Part shown: one piece after another, positions 1 through 9,413 of the stretch | Position numbering within the stretch: the stretch's first letter is position 1 | How the letters are laid out: each line of letters opens with the position of its first letter | NCBI GenBank assembly: GCA_025201705.1 | Contig: MU617344.1 | Location: 1 to 15,422 of the forward strand | Reading direction: 5' to 3' | DNA from: Dissophora ornata | Lineage: Eukaryota; Mortierellomycota; Mortierellomycetes; Mortierellales; Mortierellaceae | DNA: 15,422 nucleotides | The notes under the pieces: generated by a model | Seen by the model: only the letters and a program-made list of their open reading frames with translations | What the model was told of the DNA's origin: nothing | The model's database searches: none | Position numbers and translations under genes: made by a program

Positions 1-2003
1 AAACCTCGGGATCTTTTATTGTTGGTCCCACGAGGAGATGGAGGAGGAGGAGTAGACACAGGAGCAAAAGAGAAACGACGAATGAGCCCAATTGCGCCGT
101 TGCCAGCCAGCCTTTTTGCTCGTGTCTCGCCCACGCATCTCTCTTTCCTTTCTCACGCGGTGACACCGTTTCATCGCACTAGTCGCAACCTAAAAATGAG
201 ACAGGAACCAACCAACGCCCGCTCCTCTCAGGCACAACATGTCTGTCGCATGCAGTCCACGCTGGCGTACACCGCCACCTGTCGATTGACACCGACCCGT
301 GGCAGCTGCAAACACATATCCGGCAGACCCGTGGGGGAGGGACAGGAGGAGCCCCACACCGAGTGGGAGACGCCCAAGTGGGGGAGCAGCACACGTCGGC
401 AAATGCGCCAGATGCGAGGTACTCCCAGCGTATCGCACGTGCAGCACACGCCAATGCCGAATGCTACAGCTCATTGTTCTGCGCCGACACAAAGTCACAT
501 CTCATTTGCAAGGAGATGCTCAGGCGCCAAAGAGCACTGACAGCGTTGACCAAAAGCGAAAATTGGAGTTTCGGATCTTGCTTCGTATAGCTATTGAGCT
601 GCTCATTGTTCTCTTTTCGCCTTTTCCAGAAAGAGAGGATTTGAAACAGCTACTGTGGAGACATACCGCCTATTGACACGGAGCATGCCGCGCTGTCTCA
701 ACCACCATTATTCTGCTAATGATATGATCATCGTCTTCCCTAGCAAGGGTCGCGTGGGATCATTGAAAACCTATTGCCAATTCGCCTTATGTCGCAGGCA
801 TACTGCCAAATTCGGGATTGCCGGATTCCTTGTACTCGCATGGCGCGCCTGTCCTTCCAATCAAACAAGACCAACTATGCTTTCCACAGGTTCTGTCACA
901 CGATCGTATGTGTACTGCAAGCTCATCGACTTTCCCACCAGCATTTCCATGTCATCGTAAGCAATTACCGCGAGGCGGCACAATGACAACATGGTGCTTC
1001 GCAGCAGGAGAAGACGAGGAGGAGATGGAATAAGAAGAAGTCCTGTCGAATGGCATCCCGGGAATGCATCGGAACCTGCCCACTGCAACTGCGCAAGACA
1101 GAGTCGACATAATTATCAGAGCCATAAATTAATGGGAATGGGCCGCAGCTGATGTTAATATGCGACTCATCACGCCCCAATAATATCCTCCTCGGGGGAA
1201 ATTATGATCGAGTCTGATCTGACCGTGCAAGGTGGTGGATCTTGGGCTAAGCGATCGGCTTTGAAAAAAATCGATTCGAGGGGGCAAATGTCAATCAAAC
1301 AACACGCCCCTGAACGCTTTAATGGTCCGAGTACATAGTTTTCGTCAAGGGAAAGCATCAAAAACTGGAATGCATCTCCGTTTGGCCGGCTGAAGGGAAT
1401 TAATACCTTTTGTGGAAGGATGGACGCTGGCATCAGCATTTCACGACTGTAGTGCTGGACTCGATCATGATTTTTTGAAGCATAAACTCATTGCGCCCAG
1501 GCTAATATCCGTAGAAGGCAAATTGACAGAAAAAGGAGAAAATCAATTGAAAAAGCAAACATGGAAAGATTCCCAAAATCGTCAGAGTTTAGGTTTTTCC
1601 ACTGCGGTCGTGCTTGTCGCACGGATGAACTGAACCCTCGATTGGGCGGTGCTTCCTTCTCGAACACGCTAGCTCATTCTAGTTGTAGATTAATCCTACA
1701 TCGCGTTGCTATCACGTTCATGGTTAGCAGTGACGACATTGCGACGCAGCCTCTGGTTTTCCTTGATGACATAACAAGGATGATGGGATATGAACTGACT
1801 GAATGGTAGTCACCAGACAGGTTTCGAGATTGCAAGAATGTGCGAGAAGCCACAAAGAAACAAAGGAATGCAGGCAGGGGGCGTTCCTGGTCCAAAAGCC
1901 TCCGATAGAAACGATCACCTGTGAGGCTGAGTCGAGATAATTTTTCAAAAAAAAGAGTTTTTTATTATTACTTAAATTTACTTCGCTCACCGTGTGAGTC
2001 GAG
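1..2003. other. gene-poor region, no supported gene
   Basis: No reading frame here has convincing gene structure. The open frames present mostly lack an ATG near their start, have no recognisable domain and overlap each other on both strands. A stretch on the minus strand around 861-980 and one on the plus strand around 1561-1806 look mildly protein-like, but they match no family I know. Positions 1940-1980 are A/T-rich with short homopolymers. The region may be an intergenic spacer containing decayed coding DNA. Confidence 0.5.
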
Positions 2004-2162
2004 ATGATCATGATGGAACACATCCTCGGGGACTATTTGGAGGTCAACGAACTGAGAGCCTTTTCCAGCGTCAATCTCAACATGGTGGCGTATATTCGCT
2101 CGCACAAACCCCCTGTGAGTACACGAGTCCAAAACTTCACAACTTCTGGATGGACTAAATAA
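2004..2162 (+). pseudogene. F-box-like fragment, probably broken
   Basis: A 52-codon frame starts at ATG 2004. Its first 37 residues read like the core of an F-box, with EHILGDYLEVNELRAFSSVN at residues 5-24 followed by an aromatic/basic stretch ending in HKPP. F-box proteins recruit substrates to SCF ubiquitin ligases. A good donor (GTGAGT, 2115) follows HKPP, and a pyrimidine-rich acceptor ends at 2203, giving an 89-nt intron. The frame after that junction stops after eight codons. Protein-like text resumes downstream in other frames (2206-2271 and 2280-2360). I read this as a decayed F-box gene. A short functional gene with a different splice pattern is possible. The family assignment is from motif shape only. 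Confidence 0.33.
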
Positions 2163-2560
2163 TTTATTTTTTTGCATCAAATGGCGGTGCCACCTCACTA
2201 CAGGGCACTGCACAATTCTGGATGGATTGACATTCTCCTTCCCTCGCATCCAGCACGAGCAGGGCAATTGAATTAATAAGGATCCGCAATTGACTACGGC
2301 TCCTTCGATTTGAGCTCCCTGCAACGGGCTGGCATGCAGATCGCTGAAGTCGACTGTTAACATCGAGTGGTCCCATTTGCTAATACCGATCTAGAGAGTA
2401 CATGAAATAGAAAAAAAGAGGTCGACAGTCGATGGACCATGGGGGCTAGGGTGATGACGGATGAATGCCCGTGAGACATCTTCGGTGTGAAGGAATGGTT
2501 GCTTCAGCATCTTGTGGCAATGCTATCGAATTATTAATGTCATTTTGTACTCACAGTTGT
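2163..2560. other. intergenic region upstream of gene A
   Basis: This stretch holds the possible downstream remains of the F-box-like fragment, with a short protein-like frame at 2280-2360 ending in TAA. It is followed by about 200 bases with no recognisable gene. The last part probably carries promoter elements for the zinc-finger gene, but I see no specific binding site I can support apart from the TATA box listed separately. Confidence 0.4.
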
Positions 2561-2569
2561 CTATATAAA
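2561..2569 (+). promoter_or_regulatory. TATA box of gene A
   Basis: CTATATAAA is a near-consensus TATA box about 440 bases before the start codon of the zinc-finger gene. It is followed by a pyrimidine-rich leader (about 2620-2760) that contains no ATG before 2847. This predicts a start of transcription near 2590-2600 and a long 5' UTR of about 420 bases, unless part of it is spliced out. Confidence 0.6.
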
Positions 2570-2846
2570 CCGTCGCACTTCCTTCTTCCGAAAAATAAAT
2601 AAATAAATCTGCACAGATCGCGCTTTCAGTCGTCGATCTGTCAACGCTTCATTCTCGACGTCCTTCCCCCTCCGACATATCGCCTGCTCCTTCTCTCGAA
2701 ACTTTAACACTGACTCCCCGACACATCTTCGACAGTCTGCTCCGTTACACGCATCTCTTGTGTGTCTCTGATTGCCTTTCGCGTGCGATCAGAATCGCAC
2801 ACAACACTATACAGGCCACAACGACAACCGTATTAGCTGTAACTCA

Positions 2847-3011
2847 ATGCTTCACACTGCGGTTCCATCCGACACGAAACGACAAAGCTTGCAATTCGCG
2901 CTTGAACAAAACATCGACCTGCCAAAAATCCTTACCTCATACTTGAGTTTAGACCTGCCTGATTCGTTCAATCTTTCAACAGCCTCAACCTCCAAAGTTC
3001 ACCCAATTTGA
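2847..3011 (+). CDS. upstream ORF overlapping the start of gene A (TGATG)
   Basis: This 54-codon frame begins at the first ATG downstream of the TATA box. It ends at TGA 3009-3011, so its stop and the zinc-finger gene's ATG share one base. No other ATG occurs in the predicted leader. It could repress translation or allow reinitiation on the main frame. Alternatively a 5' UTR intron could remove it: a moderate donor (GTAACT, 2839) and an acceptor after TTTCAACAG (about 2981) lie on either side. I see no domain in the peptide. The uORF is seen directly in the sequence; its use is inferred. Confidence 0.4.
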   Translation: MLHTAVPSDTKRQSLQFALEQNIDLPKILTSYLSLDLPDSFNLSTASTSKVHPI

Positions 3012-4327
3012 TGTCACCCGATCCTTCGCTAAAAGACCGTATGTCCGACTCCGTCGAGGACGACGAGGACATGGACGAGTATGAGATTTTTGCCACCCCT
3101 GGCCAGCGCAACCTCCGTCAACAACAGCAGCATTCCCAGCAGCACTCAAATCCCCAACATCAACAATATATACAATACCAGTTCTACCAACAACAACAGC
3201 AACAACAGCAACAGCAGCAGTATAATTACGAGGAAGCAATCGAGAAACCCATAACCCCACTTCAAATACTTAGACCCTATCATCCCATGGTCCTTCAAAG
3301 AACCCTCTCTATGCCGCAATTCTCTGCGCTGAACGCCCTTTATCAACACTCGCAGCAAAATCAGCTGTCGATGCAACAAGTTAGTGTGCCCGAGTTACAA
3401 TTTCAGCTTCAATTAGAGCCGCAGCAGCAGCAGCATCTACAGCCGCAGGAGCTTGAACAGCAGCCACAGATATCTCTGCCTCAATATACCCGAAACCCCT
3501 CTTATACCATTCCGGGAGCAGATCGATTCGTTCCTTTCCCTGAGTCATTCTCTGACTTCACTGCACTCGAAGACTACCTTTCCGCACTTCAACTTCAGCG
3601 ACCGGTCATTCAAAGCACCATCCCTACGCTTGAACAAGACATGGATTTAATGATGCTTTCGGCCTTGACCCTCTCCGGCCTAGACGACTCGGACCTGCTG
3701 CACCAGCTTAATACCTCTACAGCTTCTTCCGTGCAGTCCCCTTCTTTATCGTGGGCTTCAGCATCTCCCTCTCGTGAGGGTTCTCCAAGTTCGTCCCAAA
3801 ATATATTCAGACCTCATGGCTCTCTCTCACCATCATCGCCGTTAGTCACATCTTCTATTGCTTCAAAGCTCTCGAACTCAACAAGCACTGCCACTACAGA
3901 ACTTGCATCCTCATCTTCAACCTCAGCCGCGATCCCTTCATCTACTGCTACTTCTTCATCCAGCGCCCCAAAACCTCGTCGCCGCGTGCGCCCTCCTACC
4001 ATTAAGAAGCCCAAGAAAGTCAAGCCGACGTCGTTTCCATGCACTGCACCTGGGTGCGACAAGGTTTTTTCTCGAGCCTACAACTTGACATCACACATGA
4101 AAACCCATTCCTCTGAGCGACCTTTTCTCTGTGGAGTGTGCTCTCTTGCGTTTGCGAGACGCCACGATCGAGAACGTCATGTACGCCTTCATACAGGAGA
4201 GAAGCCGTATTCATGTGAAATCTGCGGCGTGGGCTTTATGAGAAATGATGCCCTGCTTCGACACCAGAAGTTCTGTGGTACAGCTGGGTCGTCCTTTGCG
4301 ACAGATATCCATGACGACTTGGAATGA
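3011..4327 (+). CDS. Gln-rich C2H2 zinc-finger transcription factor (Crz1-like fingers)
   Basis: A 438-residue single-exon protein, probably a nuclear sequence-specific transcription factor. The start is the ATG at 3011; its context is weak (T at -3) and the next Met is at residue 12. The N-terminal third is Gln-rich, with a run of 11 Gln at residues 60-70. The middle is Ser/Thr/Pro-rich. A basic stretch (about residues 322-340, [10 protein letters not shown] and KKPKKVK) resembles a nuclear localisation signal. Three tandem fingers follow from C344. The first is C-x4-C-x12-H-x3-H. The second is C-x2-C-x12-H-x3-H with the [11 protein letters not shown] helix. The third is C-x2-C-x12-H-x3-C, a C2HC variant. 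Linkers are SERPF and TGEKPY. The finger sequences resemble those of calcineurin-responsive Crz1/Prz1, but I see no clear calcineurin docking motif, so I assign family and not orthology. A TATA box and a uORF precede it. Confidence 0.88.
   Translation: MSPDPSLKDRMSDSVEDDEDMDEYEIFATPGQRNLRQQQQHSQQHSNPQHQQYIQYQFYQQQQQQQQQQQYNYEEAIEKPITPLQILRPYHPMVLQRTLSMPQFSALNALYQHSQQNQLSMQQVSVPELQFQLQLEPQQQQHLQPQELEQQPQISLPQYTRNPSYTIPGADRFVPFPESFSDFTALEDYLSALQLQRPVIQSTIPTLEQDMDLMMLSALTLSGLDDSDLLHQLNTSTASSVQSPSLSWASASPSREGSPSSSQNIFRPHGSLSPSSPLVTSSIASKLSNSTSTATTELASSSSTSAAIPSSTATSSSSAPKPRRRVRPPTIKKPKKVKPTSFPCTAPGCDKVFSRAYNLTSHMKTHSSERPFLCGVCSLAFARRHDRERHVRLHTGEKPYSCEICGVGFMRNDALLRHQKFCGTAGSSFATDIHDDLE
3188..3220 (+). 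repeat. CAA/CAG polyglutamine tract in gene A
   Basis: Eleven consecutive Gln codons with mixed CAA and CAG usage encode residues 60-70 of the zinc-finger protein. Further Q-rich patches lie on both sides. The codon mixture suggests an old, interrupted tract and not a recent pure expansion. Confidence 0.9.
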
Positions 4328-4509
4328 GGCAGCAATGACGTTACTGAGGGAAGGCCTACAGAGTCAAAGTGAGGGCAGCAACAAGCCCAGAGACAAGGAC
4401 AGGGACAAGGATATGCGTAAGAGCATATAAGGCAGATCTGGGGTCGGCTAGTCCCATGTCTGGCCAATGCCGCGGATGTAAATATCGACATAAACTATCA
4501 AATACGACA

Positions 4510-4515
4510 AATAAA
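4510..4515 (+). terminator. poly(A) signal of gene A
   Basis: AATAAA lies 183 bases downstream of the zinc-finger gene's stop codon, in an A-rich stretch. The position fits 3' end formation of that transcript. Confidence 0.5.
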
Positions 4516-4552
4516 ATCGAGTATAGAAATCTTTGAATGTCGAGGTACAAAC

Positions 4553-4572
4553 ACACGCGCCGTGACGCGTGT
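4553..4572. repeat. GC-rich inverted repeat containing ACGCGT
   Basis: ACACGCG (4553-4559) is followed, after a 6-base loop, by its exact reverse complement CGCGTGT (4566-4572). The right arm overlaps ACGCGT (4565-4570), the consensus of the yeast MCB cell-cycle element. It lies about 40 bases after the poly(A) signal of gene A. The role is unknown; a hairpin, a factor-binding site or part of a repeat are all possible. Confidence 0.5.
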
Positions 4573-4612
4573 TCGGTTGGTTGGTTATGCAGCGCGGACT
4601 TCAGTTTACATT

Positions 4613-4649
4613 TGCGACTACGCGCCGCGAGCTTCGCCCTAAAGTCGCA
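4613..4649. repeat. second inverted repeat with a GC-rich loop
   Basis: TGCGACT (4613-4619) and AGTCGCA (4643-4649) are perfect reverse complements separated by 23 bases that are rich in CG dinucleotides. It lies close to the previous inverted repeat, so the two may belong to one short GC-rich non-coding element in otherwise ordinary DNA. Confidence 0.45.
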
Positions 4650-4659
4650 TTTCAGATAA

Positions 4660-5033
4660 CTTCCTGTGCTCAGTAAAGCGAATCATGGTACGCAAAGCAG
4701 GATTTCATTATTCGAGCAGAGGTCTACTGTGAAGTCAATCATCCATGAAACCTTTAGGTTGGTCGCCAGTCCTCCCAAGATGATCACATTTGACGCACCA
4801 TATGCCCTGCCTAGTATCGATTTTGGTGCTGAGGCAGTACCGAAAGCGAGGAAGACATGAATGCCACGTTGTCGCTTTTCTGTATCGCCATTGGATGTTT
4901 GCGAGGTCGTGCTGCGTGTGGTCATGTTTAATTCTGCGGCTGTGGTATTTAAGGCAGTTCTTGATTGGTCATTGGCGCTTTTTGAACACGAAAGACCCTA
5001 GTAGTACAGCATTTCCCTATAAGTTTGGCTGAT
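4660..5033. other. non-genic stretch, open on both strands
   Basis: Both strands are open around 4683-4925. Neither frame has splice context, a recognised domain or a plausible complete gene. The plus-strand reading contains an E-T-F-R motif superficially like a P450 K-helix. The minus-strand reading contains a hydrophobic, Gly-rich segment. This may be decayed coding DNA next to the ATPase relic. I cannot assign it. Confidence 0.35.
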
Positions 5034-5345
5034 TTATTGGCTGGTCTTTGAGCCACTATTTGTGCCGCCATTTGAGCCGACATTTGGGCCGATGCAAGTT
5101 GACGGTGTCAGGCACATGAACTTCAAGAGCGCGACTGAGGTCTTACCCTTGGCCATGTTCTCGAGGTATCGACCAAAGGTGACAAATGTAATCAGCATGC
5201 TGGAAGTATCAAAGAGCACGATGAACTTGTGCGCCGGGTCAAACATCGAGTAGATCATCGAGAAGCTTGAGAGCGTAAAAGCTGAGAGCGTGCCCAACGA
5301 GACCAGTTGACCCAAAAATATTCATTAGACCGCCCATTAAACAGC
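5034..5345 (-). pseudogene. relic of a copper-transporting P1B-type ATPase
   Basis: The minus-strand frame encodes a segment characteristic of Cu-ATPases (ATP7/Ccc2 type). It starts with SLGTLSAFTLSSFSMIYSMF, an in-membrane helix. Then come FDTSSMLITFVTFGRYLENM, the next helix and its boundary, and AKGKTSVALLKFMCLTPST, the start of the actuator-domain linker. These lie in the correct family order. Intact proteins have about 1,000 residues with metal-binding, DKTG and CPC motifs; none of those is present nearby. Upstream, the frame is broken near 5316-5320 by a T-run: protein-like text (GGLMNIFG) continues in another frame. Downstream, homology fades after LTPST into a low-complexity end and a stop. 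Intact copies copper-load secreted enzymes in the Golgi; this fragment should be non-functional. Confidence 0.72.
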
Positions 5346-5714
5346 CAGTATTGTAGACCAATTATTATGTCGGGAAATGCTGTAAACTGCCCTTGGCCCG
5401 ACATGCGCTGGGATACACGAAAATAATAGTTGAGACATCCTCGCGTAGGAGAGCTCGAATGCAAAGCCTCCCCCTTTTTTTTGGATCCACTTTTTTTTAA
5501 CAACTGTCGCGGCCGATCCCGGATTCTGTGATTTGCAGTCGACGAATCGGGCTCCCCGACATTGTGTCAACCAATGGAATCGTTTCGTAGAGTTACACCA
5601 AGAAGGCGTGGGGATGGAGTGTGACCCATGTCATGCCATTTCTTTTTTTTTTCTCATTCAAATGCTGCATCAAGCTCTTGCCCTCCATTCGCATCGTCCC
5701 ATCAGCCACGCAAG
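5346..5714. other. intergenic region upstream of gene B
   Basis: No supported gene. It may hold further degraded remains of the ATPase relic on the minus strand close to 5346, but I cannot align them. There are T-runs at 5473-5480, 5490-5498 and 5642-5651. The last part probably includes the promoter of gene B. Confidence 0.4.
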
Positions 5715-5722
5715 TTTATATA
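5715..5722 (+). promoter_or_regulatory. TATA box of gene B
   Basis: TTTATATA lies about 150 bases upstream of the ATG of gene B. A 19-codon frame starting at ATG 5737 and ending at TAA lies in the potential leader. It is probably too close to the TATA box to be in the mRNA, but it would be a uORF if transcription starts early. Confidence 0.5.
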
Positions 5723-5868
5723 CCAAGGGCGTTCCTATGGCCATCAGAAAAGTATTATCCAACACCATCGCATCCTCTCTCCTTGCACTCTCTTAAGTCC
5801 GTGATAACTCCACGTGCCCTGCAGCTCTCTTCGCCAACGTAACACCCATCGCAATCGACTGCTCCGAT

Positions 5869-8800
5869 ATGAGCACCTTCAACGAAACTGTCCTGGAGGA
5901 AACCTCGGCGCCACCTCACATCAGATCATTGGCGGTATCATCTCCGTCGCCGTGTCAAGAATCATTGATATCTCTTGCATCTTCCTTCATATCCAAATCC
6001 CTCAAAGAACAATCGCGATCTCTCTCCACAACACAACACCGCGCACCCCAAAGCTTACACTCCACCGCTATAAGTGCCACAGCGGCAACCACACCAAAGA
6101 TACCAGCCATTGATACGGAATCGACCATCAACAGCAATAAACGCAACGGCAATAGACAAAGAAATTCCTCCGCTTCAACACCTCCGCCCTCCCCTCCGCT
6201 TTCGGCCACATATAACACCCGCACCTCAGACCAAGAGGACACACCCACTGATCCAAAGGACAGGAAATTTGGTCCTGAAATAGGACGTCGTCGCCTCCGT
6301 TCGCCTTCCCATCAGATCACTGCAGCTGCGGCAGCTGCAGCCGCGGCTTCTTACACCTCACAAGAACTGGCTATTGCATACCTAATGGTAACATCGTCGC
6401 CGGAACACGACGGACAGGACCAAGAGGAGCAGAGTCCGCAAGGTAATTAGATACATGTAAAAGAGAGCAAAGAGAAATTTATGATTGTTCTTGTTCAGTC
6501 CATCATTTGTCGCTGTGCATCAATTACCCTACAGACACTTCACTGCCTGCTTCCTGCTACCCCCATGCCTTCACTCGGTCCATGTTTCCATGATGGCATG
6601 ACAATCAGTATATATGGCGAAAATGGCAACAGCAATCAAACTATCCCCACACTTGTACTTGCGCGCACCCACAACAAAAACAAGATGTTTGTGTAGCACA
6701 AAATGTCGTGCTGCCATACACCGACGCGGGAACGCCACAAGCGAATCCCGGGAATAGCAAAATCCGCACCATCCGCTTTATTCCCACCAACACATTAATT
6801 TCATTTGCCTTAATATCTACTGATCTTATACCTCACTAATATATACAACTGCCTTGTCTTTGCTATCCCTACACCTCCAGTCAAGTTGTGCGAGCCGAAG
6901 CCGTCAACAGATGGCAGTGATGCTAGTGATGCTCTATCATCGCTCCTGAAGGTTAGTATTATTTTGGGCGCTGTGGCATTTTGCATGATATGAAAAATTG
7001 GGCGCTTCATGTAACTAATGATGATATTTCGCTATTCACATAGAAGAGTTCTCCGCTTCAGGAGCCTTACTTTCGAACCCGACATTCAATTGCATCGCAA
7101 CACACGCTGTCTACGTTGGGAGGAGGTAGAGTGCAGTTTCAGACCCTGTTTTATGATGCATACACACGCATAGGGAGAGGTATGGAAGACTCTGAGGTTT
7201 TGCATCTCTAATTTTTTGTTACTTTATCAAAAACAAATTCAATATAGAGCTGTTCTCCCTGGATGAAGTGCCCAAGGAATTTAATGAGGACATGTATGTG
7301 GCCATGCGGAACAGGATATTTGAGCTCGAAGCAAAGAATGTCCATTATGCTCCATTCAACCGGACCAGAAAGAGGTCATTGGAGCGACCAGTGGATGAAT
7401 ATTCTGGACACCATCGGCGTAGTCACGTAAACAACTATGGGTATGGGCACGAAATCGAGGGTGGCCACTACTTAAAACGGCAGGCATACCACTACGGCGC
7501 GTACCCTCAATATCCCTCACCACCGGCATTGGACTGCACTAATATATATCGACCGTCGCATTCATACCCGCCGGGCTACGCTCCAGAAACGTATAGGAGT
7601 GGGCTGCTGCCCAAGCGGCTATACCAAGGTCGACACCCGTACGACATGGACCAGGACTGTGAACTGCCTGGAACGGCAGAGTCCCACAAAGATGGGCCTC
7701 GCCTGATCACACCCCGTAATCCTCCAGCAATTCAGCCACGGCCAGTTCGACCCCTTGTCTCTGAAGGTGCGCCACAGTCCTCGTGTAAGTCGCACGCACC
7801 ATACGCCATACACCAATCTCAGCCCTCACACGTGTCGCAAGTGTCACAAGTGAATACTCCATCAAAATACGGAGAGTTACAGCCCTCTTCAACATTGGCA
7901 GGCAACGCTAGGGCGGCTCAAGCTGCGGCCCAGCAACAACAGCGTCAGTCATTTCATCAGCGTCAGCACCGAGCTCAGCAGCAGGCTCAGTCGGACTACT
8001 CGAGATCGTATCATCTACAGAAGCACCTTCGCATGCTAGACCAGCAACGCGCTGCCCAGGTCGCCCTAAAACAGCAACAGCAAGAGCAGCAACAAATGCA
8101 ACAAGGGCTCAAGATTCAGCGCAATTATAAGCCTCACCAGCAAATGTATCCACACCCTTCATTTTCACAGCCCGTAACAATTCAACCCCGTCTTGGAGCG
8201 CAACAGAAGCAGCAACAGCAGCAGCAACATCAACAACAGCATCAACAGCATCAACAGCATCAACAACATCAGGAACAGCAATATATGGCACAGCAACTAC
8301 TCCAACGCTACCAGCTACAGCGCAGTCTTCAGCAAAGACAGCAACAATCCGTGCGACAGCAACATTTAAACCACAATGCAGCAGCCCAGACAGCCTTGCT
8401 CGACAGCCCTCCAGAGGCACCATACGTTTCTCCAGCCGCGACAGGCAATTTAGAGGCCGGCGTTGACAAGGCTAACTATTCAGCCAGGAAAATGGCCCCC
8501 AGGCACTCGGAACACTCCAGCTGTATGGAAGTTGATATCCGTGTGGGTTCTGGCGCAGAATCAACCTCGTCTTCTACTGCTGTTCATGATAGTGTTGATG
8601 CGATTGCCGCTTCTGATGGTGCTTCGTCGACCACAGATGACAACCGAATATGTTCTGCCCAATACCAGAGTGATGGCAAAGCTGGTTCTAATCCATCTGG
8701 TAGTCCCAGTTTCTTGAAAAAGATTCATTGCCGCTTTAAGAGAGAGCTACAAGGGGTCCGGTTCCAAGGATGGCAGGATGGCCAGATTATTGAGATTGAA

Positions 8801-9413
8801 GATCGGATGACAGAAGAGGAGTTCCTCAAAATGTTTTGCGCAGAAATAGAAGGAAGCGCGGACGTGACAAATCCTGCAAGGAATCCCCAAACGTCTGTGC
8901 CAGGTAGTTCTGACAGCTCTTCCGCGGCGCTCTCTGAGAAGTCTGTAGTCGTCAAAATTGAAGATGGTGTTGATGGCGACAGGAGGCCGCCTTCACTCTC
9001 TAGTTCGGTATCCACGGTAGAAGAAGTGCGAACCTTTCCATCCGAGGCGTCTGTGGGCAAGCTGTTTGGCCAAAAATGGAAAACGGAGCCCTTGGTTGGC
9101 TATACCCTAGTGCACTTCGGTGGCTCTGATAGAACTCGCATGATCCCAATGAATCCTACGGTGCTGTCTCTGAGTAAGTTTTAATATCGTTGAATCAAAT
9201 GGCGCGTATGTTGCCTTGTGTATTCTAACATTCCCTTGCCTACCTCCTTTGGGTGCATTAGCTGTGGTGTTCAACCGAGAGACAACGTCAGTGACATTTG
9301 CGTTCAAGGTTCTTGTCAATGGACTCTGTCTACTATCATCTGGAGGCGGACCACCTGCGTTGCACATGCCAGTGATGGCGGACGACGAGGATTCTGAGCA
9401 GAGAAGAGCATGA
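5869..9413 (+). CDS. Gln/His-rich protein of unknown function, five exons
   Basis: My model has exons 5869-6442, 6881-6951, 7044-7179, 7248-9173 and 9262-9413, giving 952 residues. All four introns are GT-AG, and reading-frame phase is preserved at each junction. In order: a Ser/Thr/Pro-rich N-terminus; nine Ala at residues 152-160; a non-repetitive block at about residues 205-290, across exons 2-4 (containing VQFQTLFYDAYTRIGREL and LDEVPKEFNEDMY), that looks folded; a basic motif RTRKR at 299-303, possibly nuclear; long Gln/His-rich sequence at about 488-640; an acidic/aromatic block from C755 (CRFKRELQGVRFQGW, then DRMTEEEFLKMF); and a hydrophobic C-terminal block (about 870-935) crossing the last intron. 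I recognise no known domain. The low complexity and basic motif suggest a nuclear or regulatory protein, but that is inference. Intron 1 (438 nt) is far longer than the others and is the least certain part. Confidence 0.72.
6443..6880 (+). other. long first intron of gene B
   Basis: A 438-nt GT-AG intron with a weak donor (GTAATT) and a good pyrimidine-rich acceptor (CTACACCTCCAG). The codon split across it (G + TC, Val) restores the frame exactly. It contains a 71-codon frame (6481-6696) and a TATATA-like sequence near 6609, so an alternative internal start of transcription or an unseen small exon is possible. Neither is supported by recognisable protein sequence. Confidence 0.45.
8206..8282 (+). 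repeat. CAG/CAT repeat encoding Gln/His
   Basis: This stretch in exon 4 of gene B consists almost entirely of CAA, CAG and CAT codons. From 8228 it includes a 9-base CATCAACAG unit (His-Gln-Gln) repeated about four times with interruptions. It encodes about residues 581-606. Such tracts are prone to length changes between strains. Confidence 0.85.

Noticed and set aside
19..540. 173-codon open frame on the plus strand
   Set aside because: It starts with TTG, is rich in Arg/Ser/His/Pro as random GC-rich DNA would be, overlaps equally long frames on other strands and shows no domain, promoter or splice pattern.
1968..2363. 131-codon minus-strand frame over the F-box-like fragment
   Set aside because: The plus strand gives a better protein signal and a plausible donor and acceptor; the minus-strand frame has no recognised motif.
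3146..3379. minus-strand frame with a long Leu run
   Set aside because: It is the antisense reading of the CAA/CAG tract in the zinc-finger gene and not a membrane protein.
4666..4860. possible cytochrome P450 fragment on the plus strand
   Set aside because: Only an E-x-x-R motif is present. There is no haem-binding Cys region or other P450 motif nearby, and the opposite strand is equally open.
5533..5842. 73-87-codon plus-strand frames upstream of gene B
   Set aside because: They lie over the promoter and TATA box of gene B, lack a domain and overlap in different frames.
7268..9184. single long frame taken as a complete 638-residue gene
   Set aside because: It starts with GTG, has a donor at its end and continues smoothly into upstream and downstream exons, so it is exon 4 of a larger gene.
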